Under the pieces are notes generated by a model that saw only the letters and a list, made by a program, of their open reading frames with translations, was not told where the DNA came from and searched no databases. Positions 14,890 to 21,456 of a stretch of DNA of 21,456 nucleotides are shown in pieces. Origin of the DNA: Fidelibacterota bacterium (GTDB taxonomy: Bacteria > Fidelibacterota > UBA2242 > JAFGTP01); the NCBI GenBank assembly GCA_021735285.1, contig JAIPHI010000018.1:1-21456 (forward strand). Direction: 5' to 3'. Both the position numbers and the translations under genes were made by a program. Positions within the stretch are counted from its first letter, which is position 1. Every line of letters begins with the position of its first letter.

Positions 14890-15573
14890 ATGTCCACAAT
14901 CAGAAGACACATCGATGATATCAAAGAAAAGATTAGTAATTTTCATCCTACTGATGATTTAAATGTTCCCGAAGAGTTTATTCTAGAAAAGATGAATCAG
15001 GTTCGTGAAACCTTGATAAGGCGTGAAATAGAAACAGGAAAATCATTGGATGAATATTATCAATTTGATTGTTGCTATGAAATTAAATGTCAAAAAACAG
15101 CATGCAAAATAAACGGCATTACTTTCACAGCAGACAAGGCTTTGTATTATATCGATACACCAGAATTTATTCCAGGGATTGATAAACCTATTTCATTTTT
15201 AGGTGATCAGGATGGAAGGCAATATAGCCGGTTAAGTTTTTCGGGATTTATAAATCAATTGTTTTTAGGTGCTGCTGGAACATTACCAGCATATACAATT
15301 GTAGGAAACAAAATATGGATTAAGAATCCTACAGTATCCGGGAAGGTATTTGCATGCATGAATGTACTTAAAAAAGATCCACAGAATCCATGTCAAGATT
15401 GGGATGTTCCTTATCCGGTTCCATCGAGATACAATCTAGAGCTTTTGGTAACCAAAGATATTTTATCCTCATACGGTATTTATATTGATGATAATTCCGA
15501 TAATAAAGATGATCGGATAGTTACGGCTCAAGCATATAAACAACAACAGCAAGCTAAAAAAAAGGATGATTAA
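14890..15573 (+). CDS. Neck/ring protein candidate, cysteine-containing
   Basis: The protein has 227 residues. It opens with a helical region (STIRRHIDDIKEKISNF, then EEFILEKMNQVRETLIRREI to about 46), the form I associate with a conserved neck protein of crAss-like phages. A beta-rich middle (about 60-160) and the segment CQDWDVPYPVPSRYNLELLV (168-187) lead to a final helix. The last residues are Gln/Lys-rich and flexible. Six Cys lie at 61, 62, 67, 72, 156 and 168, and the first four are clustered. It is the first gene after the terminator, and its stop overlaps the next start by one base (TAATG). A ring or adaptor role in the short tail is inferred. Confidence 0.6.
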   Translation: MSTIRRHIDDIKEKISNFHPTDDLNVPEEFILEKMNQVRETLIRREIETGKSLDEYYQFDCCYEIKCQKTACKINGITFTADKALYYIDTPEFIPGIDKPISFLGDQDGRQYSRLSFSGFINQLFLGAAGTLPAYTIVGNKIWIKNPTVSGKVFACMNVLKKDPQNPCQDWDVPYPVPSRYNLELLVTKDILSSYGIYIDDNSDNKDDRIVTAQAYKQQQQAKKKDD

Positions 15574-16016
15574 TGTTTGTAACTATAGTATATCCATACG
15601 AAATTAAAGTTGGTCGTGAGCGATTTGAGTTTCAACCATGGTCACAATATGATCATGTGAAAACAGAAACCGGCATAGGTAAGAATTGGGCTGGTGATAC
15701 ACAAGAAATTTATTATTACTATTTTGATTTTGATGGTGATACTTTAAAGATTCCTGAAACACATGCTGTATTAGAATCAATAGAAAGAGAAGGCAAATAC
15801 GCTTATCCGAGATTTGTTTATGATAAATACACGGGTGAGTTTAATAAACCTGCTGATTGGATTAAGGATTACATAGAAAGAACCGGCAATGATATAAGAA
15901 AAAATATGAGAGCAAGACACAATGGTGAGAACTTACAAATTCCAAAATCGAGAGAACCCGAATCTACTGATCAAAGCGAACAAAAAGACAGTGGAGATCA
16001 AATATACGAGATTTGA
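15573..16016 (+). CDS. Small unknown protein of the neck/tail cluster
   Basis: The protein has 147 residues. Residues 1-75 are beta-prone and aromatic-rich (FVTIVYPYEI, then EIYYYYFDFDGD), and residues about 75-110 are mixed. The last 35 residues are polar and probably disordered (SREPESTDQSEQKDSGD). No motif or membrane segment is recognised. It is held in the tail operon by a one-base overlap with the gene before and a long out-of-frame overlap with the gene after. Conserved small proteins of unknown function occupy this region in many short-tailed phages; a tail-assembly or connector role is a guess. Confidence 0.6.
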   Translation: MFVTIVYPYEIKVGRERFEFQPWSQYDHVKTETGIGKNWAGDTQEIYYYYFDFDGDTLKIPETHAVLESIEREGKYAYPRFVYDKYTGEFNKPADWIKDYIERTGNDIRKNMRARHNGENLQIPKSREPESTDQSEQKDSGDQIYEI

Positions 16017-16410
16017 GGATCTATTAGACAAAGAGCAAGCATATGAAGATCTGATACCGGTAATACAAAGAAATTCATATTCTAAAGGCACAAATAAAAA
16101 GAGGGCAGAGAATCTACAAAAGCTTATAATTAAAAAGTTCTTAAAGATATTGTTGGAAGAAATAATGGATCATAAGGTTTTTTATTTCCCAAAAAAGATA
16201 TTATCTCTTCAGATAGGAACAACGAAAAGGCCAAAATCATATGAATTTAAATATGATGCGGATAACACAATAGCTATTTGTGTATTAAGAACATCGTTTC
16301 GTTTCTTTAAGAAGATGAAAAACGTAAAGCCATTTGTTCGATTAAGGAATGACTGGTATTACAAAGTACAGAAAATACATGCTGAAAAAACCCAATACTA
16401 CAACAAATGA
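15922..16410 (+). CDS. Basic small protein of unknown function in the neck/tail cluster
   Basis: The protein has 162 residues from ATG 15922, which gives a 95-base overlap with the previous gene. A GTG at 15991 would give 139 residues and a 26-base overlap, and would start just before VEIKYTRFEDLLD, where the protein begins to look folded, so the shorter form is plausible. The body is Lys-rich and helical (about 40-80: RAENLQKLIIKKFLKILLEE), then beta-like (KVFYFPKKILSLQIG), and ends with an aromatic basic stretch (NDWYYKVQKIHAEKTQYY). The net charge is strongly positive, so nucleic-acid or virion binding is possible. It overlaps the next gene as ATGA. The start is uncertain. Confidence 0.6.
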   Translation: MVRTYKFQNRENPNLLIKANKKTVEIKYTRFEDLLDKEQAYEDLIPVIQRNSYSKGTNKKRAENLQKLIIKKFLKILLEEIMDHKVFYFPKKILSLQIGTTKRPKSYEFKYDADNTIAICVLRTSFRFFKKMKNVKPFVRLRNDWYYKVQKIHAEKTQYYNK

Positions 16411-17042
16411 AACAAAATAGCTTTTATACAGATCATAACGAAGTAATGGCCGCTTTAAGCCTTTATATAAAAAATAAAGATTTTTCAGAAGTTGAAGTTA
16501 TGCGTTGGTGTCAGGAAGTAGAGACATTGCATATAAAAGACACTAGTGCAATGTGGCGTTTTGAAGAAATTAAAATACCTACAATAGCATATTCACAAGA
16601 TTGGAAGTTGTTTGAATTACCATGTAATGTATACCGGTTATTGAATGTATATGAATCTCCGGAAAATAAAACAAGTCATTTACAGCATAAATGGCTTAAT
16701 AAGAATAACCAGGTTTACAAAATGGTAGAGAACAAAAACCAAGATCATATATACATTAATTATATAGGAATGCCAATTAATGAAGATGGTGTTCCTCTTA
16801 TTTTAAGATCTCATCTGCCGGCATGTGAAACCTATATACAGATGAAATTATATTGGGAAGATACGTTGGAAGGAAGAACAAATGTAGGTTGGAATTTATC
16901 ACAAAAATTTAGTGGCCAAATGACTCATCTTAAAAGTTCAGTAGCTCATTTGGATGCTGAGTATTTTAATCGATTAAATGTCATTAATGGTGACATGATT
17001 GAATCAATAGGTAATATGCGAATTCTTAATAAAATAGTATGA
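16407..17042 (+). CDS. Head-tail adaptor (ring) protein of the gp4-like/crAss-like type
   Basis: The protein has 211 residues. Two stretches match what I recall of crAss-like ring proteins that sit on the portal: FELPCNVYRLLNVY (69-82), and the beta-hairpin and helix IYINYIGMPINEDGVPLI (115-132) followed by a helix ending near Y149 (YIQMKLYW). The pattern Y-x-G-x-P-x-x-E-D-G-x-P-L-I is the clearest clue. The gene starts within the previous stop (ATGA, 16407-16410) and ends just before the very large muzzle-type gene. A ring gene directly upstream of the muzzle gene is the order I recall for crAss-like genomes. It would link the portal to the tail. Confidence 0.72.
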   Translation: MKQNSFYTDHNEVMAALSLYIKNKDFSEVEVMRWCQEVETLHIKDTSAMWRFEEIKIPTIAYSQDWKLFELPCNVYRLLNVYESPENKTSHLQHKWLNKNNQVYKMVENKNQDHIYINYIGMPINEDGVPLILRSHLPACETYIQMKLYWEDTLEGRTNVGWNLSQKFSGQMTHLKSSVAHLDAEYFNRLNVINGDMIESIGNMRILNKIV

Positions 17043-17043
17043 T

Positions 17044-20000
17044 ATGAAGCGTGATGTAAATATACCGAGTGAAAAGTGTATTTCTGATGTAGATCCTGCT
17101 AGGTTCAAGCCAGGAGATTTTACATTTCCGACGTTGAATATGCGTATTATCAATCTTGAGGGTAAGGGATATGTATGTACTAATTATCCAGGCAACAAAA
17201 GTGATAATGGTGCAGATGGTGAATTGTTTTCAGTTCCTAATGCAACCTGTGTAGGAGGCGTTGCATACAATGGAATACTTTATATATTATCTTTTAATAG
17301 TGATAATGAAGGAGAGATTGGCTGTTATCCTAGTCCTGTTAGTTGGAATGCTAATAATGTTGAATTTGAGAATACATATAAACCATTACATGTTTGGGAT
17401 GAAGGCTCTGGTGTAACAGATCTTATTACAGACAAAATAGAATTTTCTACTGAAAGAAATTACAATATAGTGACCAAATTATTGTTTGATGGTACACTAA
17501 ATTTATATATAAGCGATTATACGCTACCTAGCTTTGTTGTAAATACAGGCTTTGATCAAGAAGGTAGATATGTGATCACAAATCATACCTTAACACCTGA
17601 TAAATTAAAGGGTCAGGCACAAATTATTCAAGGTTCACAACAACCCATGCAATCATCCTTAGTTGATGTAGAAAAAGGAGGAAAATTACAATCGGGTAAT
17701 TATTATATTTATTTCTGTTATCAGGATAGCTTTTATAATCAAACAAGGTATTACAGTATACTTTATCCGGTATCAATATATGAAGGTGATGAATGGAATT
17801 CCATGCAAGGGTTTCGCGATAAGGATAAGGATGGAATACTTCTTCATACAAATAAGAAGATTCGTATAAAACTTGAAGAGCTGGATCAAAGTTATGATTC
17901 AGTATTTGTTGGGATAGTAAGATATTCAGCTGAACCAAACGCTTATCCTATTGCTGATGCTTATGGTATTGATAAAGAATACCGAATTGACGGATCGGAT
18001 ATGGAGATATTAATAGATGGTTATGAACCTAAAATTATAAAGTCTCTAAGCGATTTTAGTCTTTATATGAACTACACCATTAGCAAGTCTCAAAAAGTCT
18101 TTAAGAAAAGAAATTGGGTAGCTAATTGGAAGCGTATAGATCATGACAGAGATGCTCTAAAAGAGTTTGCCAATCTTATTACAGTATTACCAGAATTTGA
18201 AGATGTAGGAGATAATAAGTTGGAACATTACATTGACGGTGGTGGTTCGTTTATGCAATTTCAGGATGAAAAAAAAATTGTAGATAAGCTTAGTCATGCT
18301 CATGGTGAAATATATCCATATGCTGTACAGTTTTTATTTACTGATGGTACTTATTCAGATGAAGCATATCCTATTCGTGGTGCAGATATGATTGATTTAA
18401 TAGAAGATTCTGGATCCATAACAGGGTTTGGGAATATTAATAATGAATCAACTCCATATAAAGGACTAGTTCGTTTTCCACAAATTGAAGATCATATAAA
18501 CCGATATGATAAAGTTATAGAACAACGGCAAGCTTTAGGGTTAAGATTCAAATTAGGTTCTGCACTGGCTTACAGAAATAGCAATCCCGATTTATTTAAA
18601 AACGTTAAAGGTTATCGTATAATGCGTGGCCAGCGTATAAAGAATTTGATTTATCAGGGTTTTGTATATAATACTACCAATAGAGTAGGGAATATTCCAA
18701 CTAATGTTAAGCCAAACGGTATAACTCATATAATAGGATCTGATGATGCTTCATCATATTATTTTCCAATCTTTGGTAAAGAAGATGGTGTTAAACAAAT
18801 GAATAAAACGTTTCCTATTGTATGGTACAAAGGAGATCAATCAACTAAATTACGCTATCGGTGTTTGGATAGTTATATCGATAAAAAGCATTTTGCTTTG
18901 TTTTCTCCGGATCTGATCGTAGAGTTAAACCGTCAATTGTCAAATGGTGAATCTGTTTATATAAAACCAATTTACGCATTTGATAAAGCCAGTTTTGATC
19001 CAAAAGCAGATGAAACTACTAATTCTTATTGGAACTCATTATCATATGATTTTAATAATTATGAACAGATGTATGGAACAACATCTGTATCTACTACTGA
19101 AAAAAGTATATTATCCAGGCATTTTTACAATCCTTCATGGTTTGGCGTTCATCTATCACAAGAATACCCGAATATATCAGCAGTTAATCAGAGTTATATT
19201 AAAATGAGGGCTTATAATGTTCAAAAAGGAATGCATAAAGGCCCGGGTAATTTTTCTTCATGGATATCAGATGGTGAAAAAGGTGGAGATCCGGCATTCA
19301 ATCATAAGTTTGTGGAAAATGGTGATGATAGTTGGATATATAATCGATCCAATCAAGCCGTAGATTATTTAGGATTGGTATCAGAAGATGGAGAAGTCGA
19401 TTTAGAGTTAAAAATGGTTAATGTTTATTTAAATAAAAATGACATTGCCTTTTATTCTACGACAAAGAATCGGTTTAACCCGAGAGATGAATTTTATTTT
19501 CCGGTAGAAGATTTCCGGTTAATGGAAAAATATGTTAAGTTTTATAAGTTATTCAAGGGTGATACATTTATACAACGAACAGCTTTTAGAACAAACAGAT
19601 GGTATGGAACCATTGAATATGATAAGTGGGGGACTGCTAAATTTTTATCTTTATTATATAAAGATGTATTGTATTACCATGGATTTTTATTGTCGTTAAT
19701 GACAGAAAACTTTAATAACGTTCAGGCACGTCAAAATGTAATAGGAACATCGCCGGGAACTAATAATACGGTAGAATATTCATTTTGGCCAAATGTAATT
19801 AATTCAGATGCCAGGCAAGATACACGTAATTGGGTTGTAGAAAGCACGGATGTATATGACCTTTATGAAGCATTATCTCTTAACAGTGGCTATTCAAAAA
19901 TAAATCCGGATCCATTGCATCAAGGTTATGATGCTGATAAATTGCGTTATCCAATGAAATTTTTAACGCGGATATATCATTCCAATCCACAAGTAAACAG

Positions 20001-21438
20001 TGAAATTGCAGATTCTTTTAGACAAATATTGCCGGAATCTTATCAAGACTTCTTAAACCATGGTGGCATAATGGGACTAGTAGAAATGAATGGCCGACTA
20101 GTATCTATACAAAAAAATTCTATTGAACTACATCATGTCTCAGAAAAGCAATTGATCAATGAACAAAATCAGGAAAGAATCATGGTTGGTAAATCATATT
20201 TCTTATCTCCTGAATCAATTAAATTATCTGACTTAGGTGTTCATCATTCTAAAGCATTTGTAGAAGGATTAAGTGGTGTGTATGGAGTACATTGGATGAG
20301 AAGTAGTAAAATTATTTGGAAAATAATGTCTGACGGACAATCATTCCAGGTTATTGATTTGGCTAGAAATAAGTTATTCAAATCAGAGTTTAAAAAATAT
20401 ATTGACACGGTTAGTGATTTAATCCTTGAAGATAAAATACTTCAAGGAAATGGTATTATTGTTTGGCAAGATAAAGAATATGGAGAAATCAATTTTACCT
20501 TCCTTAAAAAAGCAGAACCTTTAGAGATTCCAATTCCAATCAATACCAATGATTATTTGTATGATAGTACTGTAGTTTATAAAAATGGATCGATTTGTTA
20601 TCATAATAATCAATTTTATTATTCAATATCGAGTTATAATAAAGACAATCAACCCGGGATAAACCTTCTACATTGGATACCTTTTAATCTTTCTAATGCA
20701 CAGAATTTTGATAATACTCAAACCTATGGAATGTATACGGTATTGAGAAATAATCCAGAAGGTATTGTAATGGTTTTAATAGATCCTTATAATCCGGCTA
20801 CGCAAAAAACAGTCAACAATTTAATGGAGTTTAATACTTCTGATCCTAAAAATTATATAAGGTGTGATCTTTATAGTCAAGATACAAAGAAGACATTTGT
20901 GTTTGATGAGTATTTGGATAATCCCAGAGGAGCAAATGAATTTTATCCATCATTAATTATACAATCCAATGACTACACTTATCTAAACAAATCATACGAT
21001 AGTTATTTAAAGGATAAAATATATCAGCAAAATATAACCGATAATGATTACTTAAACTTCTTTAATGAAGATAAGAAAATGAAAGTATCTTTTTATGTTA
21101 CCGGAGAACAATCTAAAGCTGCATTATTTGAAAAGATTTTTGAATCATTGGAAATAACATCATCAGAAGAGACAGTAGAGAAAATTGAATTTGAAACAGA
21201 GAATCAATATTCGGCATTAGCACCATTTATAGATCCAAATAAATATTGGCAGAATCCGGAGTATAAAATGAATAAATGGCATATTCCGATACCAATTCAA
21301 TCAAGTTCAAAAAAGGGTGAGTTTGATACTGGATCTAATATTGCTGGAATGTGGATGAAGGTAACAATTACCTATTCTGGAAAATCTTTAATACATTTGA
21401 AAGATATTATAACGAATTTAAATATAAAGGAAACTTAA
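17044..21438 (+). CDS. Large tail muzzle/stabilisation protein, crAss-like type
   Basis: The protein has 1464 residues. Residues 1-200 have repeating strand pairs (GYVCTNYPGN, GILYILSFNS, LNLYISDY) as in a beta-propeller or rolled-sheet domain. At about 213-245 lies LQSGNYYIYFCYQDSF, like the crAss-like form LxxGxYxYxYxL. At about 968-995 is RYPMKFLTRIYHSNPQ leading to SFRQILPESYQ. At about 1007-1035 is GGIMGLVEMNGRLVSIQKNS, and at about 1071-1095 AFVEGLSGVYGVHWM. Together these match the order of motifs I recall from crAss-like muzzle or stabilisation proteins. Near 1170-1213 is a small module resembling carbohydrate-binding domains. The C-terminus (about 1400-1464) ends with a HIPIPI and TYSG pattern seen at the end of that family. 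It would close the tail channel at the tip. Confidence 0.78.
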   Translation: MKRDVNIPSEKCISDVDPARFKPGDFTFPTLNMRIINLEGKGYVCTNYPGNKSDNGADGELFSVPNATCVGGVAYNGILYILSFNSDNEGEIGCYPSPVSWNANNVEFENTYKPLHVWDEGSGVTDLITDKIEFSTERNYNIVTKLLFDGTLNLYISDYTLPSFVVNTGFDQEGRYVITNHTLTPDKLKGQAQIIQGSQQPMQSSLVDVEKGGKLQSGNYYIYFCYQDSFYNQTRYYSILYPVSIYEGDEWNSMQGFRDKDKDGILLHTNKKIRIKLEELDQSYDSVFVGIVRYSAEPNAYPIADAYGIDKEYRIDGSDMEILIDGYEPKIIKSLSDFSLYMNYTISKSQKVFKKRNWVANWKRIDHDRDALKEFANLITVLPEFEDVGDNKLEHYIDGGGSFMQFQDEKKIVDKLSHAHGEIYPYAVQFLFTDGTYSDEAYPIRGADMIDLIEDSGSITGFGNINNESTPYKGLVRFPQIEDHINRYDKVIEQRQALGLRFKLGSALAYRNSNPDLFKNVKGYRIMRGQRIKNLIYQGFVYNTTNRVGNIPTNVKPNGITHIIGSDDASSYYFPIFGKEDGVKQMNKTFPIVWYKGDQSTKLRYRCLDSYIDKKHFALFSPDLIVELNRQLSNGESVYIKPIYAFDKASFDPKADETTNSYWNSLSYDFNNYEQMYGTTSVSTTEKSILSRHFYNPSWFGVHLSQEYPNISAVNQSYIKMRAYNVQKGMHKGPGNFSSWISDGEKGGDPAFNHKFVENGDDSWIYNRSNQAVDYLGLVSEDGEVDLELKMVNVYLNKNDIAFYSTTKNRFNPRDEFYFPVEDFRLMEKYVKFYKLFKGDTFIQRTAFRTNRWYGTIEYDKWGTAKFLSLLYKDVLYYHGFLLSLMTENFNNVQARQNVIGTSPGTNNTVEYSFWPNVINSDARQDTRNWVVESTDVYDLYEALSLNSGYSKINPDPLHQGYDADKLRYPMKFLTRIYHSNPQVNSEIADSFRQILPESYQDFLNHGGIMGLVEMNGRLVSIQKNSIELHHVSEKQLINEQNQERIMVGKSYFLSPESIKLSDLGVHHSKAFVEGLSGVYGVHWMRSSKIIWKIMSDGQSFQVIDLARNKLFKSEFKKYIDTVSDLILEDKILQGNGIIVWQDKEYGEINFTFLKKAEPLEIPIPINTNDYLYDSTVVYKNGSICYHNNQFYYSISSYNKDNQPGINLLHWIPFNLSNAQNFDNTQTYGMYTVLRNNPEGIVMVLIDPYNPATQKTVNNLMEFNTSDPKNYIRCDLYSQDTKKTFVFDEYLDNPRGANEFYPSLIIQSNDYTYLNKSYDSYLKDKIYQQNITDNDYLNFFNEDKKMKVSFYVTGEQSKAALFEKIFESLEITSSEETVEKIEFETENQYSALAPFIDPNKYWQNPEYKMNKWHIPIPIQSSSKKGEFDTGSNIAGMWMKVTITYSGKSLIHLKDIITNLNIKET
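20551..20682 (+). other. Carbohydrate-binding-like (CBM5/12-type) module within the muzzle protein
   Basis: Residues about 1170-1213 read Y-D-S-T-x-x-Y-K-N-G-S-x-x-Y-x-x-N-Q-F-Y-Y, then a polar loop with Q-P-G and W1211-I-P-F. This is the pattern of the short CBM5/12-like domain (tyr-rich strands, N-x-x-F-Y, P-G, then a Trp). It sits between stretches typical of the muzzle family, so it looks like an insertion. A role in contacting surface glycans is possible. The match is by eye. Confidence 0.45.
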
Positions 21439-21439
21439 T

Positions 21440-21456
21440 ATGCCTACAAACAGACA
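21440..21456 (+). CDS. Start of the next gene (partial)
   Basis: An ATG at 21440-21442, one base after the muzzle stop codon, opens a frame reading MPTNR that continues past the window edge. The spacing fits the tight gene packing of this operon. Too little is present to say what it encodes; another tail gene is likely from its position. Confidence 0.5.

Noticed and set aside
14405..14924. Three minus-strand open frames across the head/tail junction
   Set aside because: They overlap clear + strand genes and the terminator, contain no recognisable motif, and no other gene is on that strand.
15556..15575. Run of eight A (15556-15563) before the TAATG junction as a possible -1 frameshift fusing the 227- and 147-residue proteins
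   Set aside because: The -1 frame meets TGA at 15567-15569 before joining the downstream gene, so no fusion would be made.

Overview
The window is a stretch of a tailed bacteriophage (or prophage-like viral contig) genome. It is AT-rich. Every credible gene lies on the + strand, genes are tightly packed and often overlap by 1-30 bases, and start codons are preceded by A-rich sequence rather than clear Shine-Dalgarno motifs. That translation style, together with the protein features, points to a Bacteroidota host. The packaging, portal, capsid, neck and muzzle genes resemble in order and motif the crAss-like podoviruses (Crassvirales) or a sister lineage. This was judged from remembered family motifs, not from a search.

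Layout. 1-106 is the end of an upstream gene, probably a beta-rich virion protein. 112-1639 holds a membrane-anchored coiled-coil protein, a cupin protein and a beta-rich protein of unknown role. 1691-3330 is a lysis cassette: a holin-like membrane protein, an N-acetylmuramoyl-L-alanine amidase and a spanin-like coiled coil with a membrane segment at each end. 3330-8740 is DNA packaging: a possible small terminase, the large terminase and the portal. 8764-14827 is the head region: a probable scaffold, the major capsid protein, a capsid-associated protein with a SAP/HeH-like C-terminus, a neck (ring) candidate and an abundant-looking beta-rich structural protein.

A clear intrinsic terminator at 14844-14870 separates the head genes from the tail genes. 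14890-21438 is the neck and tail region: two ring-type candidates, two small proteins of unknown role, and a 1464-residue muzzle/stabilisation-type tail protein. That protein appears to carry a small carbohydrate-binding-like module near residues 1170-1213. A further gene begins at 21440 and runs off the window.

Together the genes form a late operon for virion assembly, DNA packaging and lysis. TAA, TGA and TAG all end genes, so the standard code applies. I saw no tRNA, CRISPR array, insertion sequence, integrase or attachment site. The only intergenic gaps above 50 bases are 1640-1690 and 14828-14889, and both are described. I found no separate non-viral system; the interest lies in divergent or unusually decorated phage structural genes.
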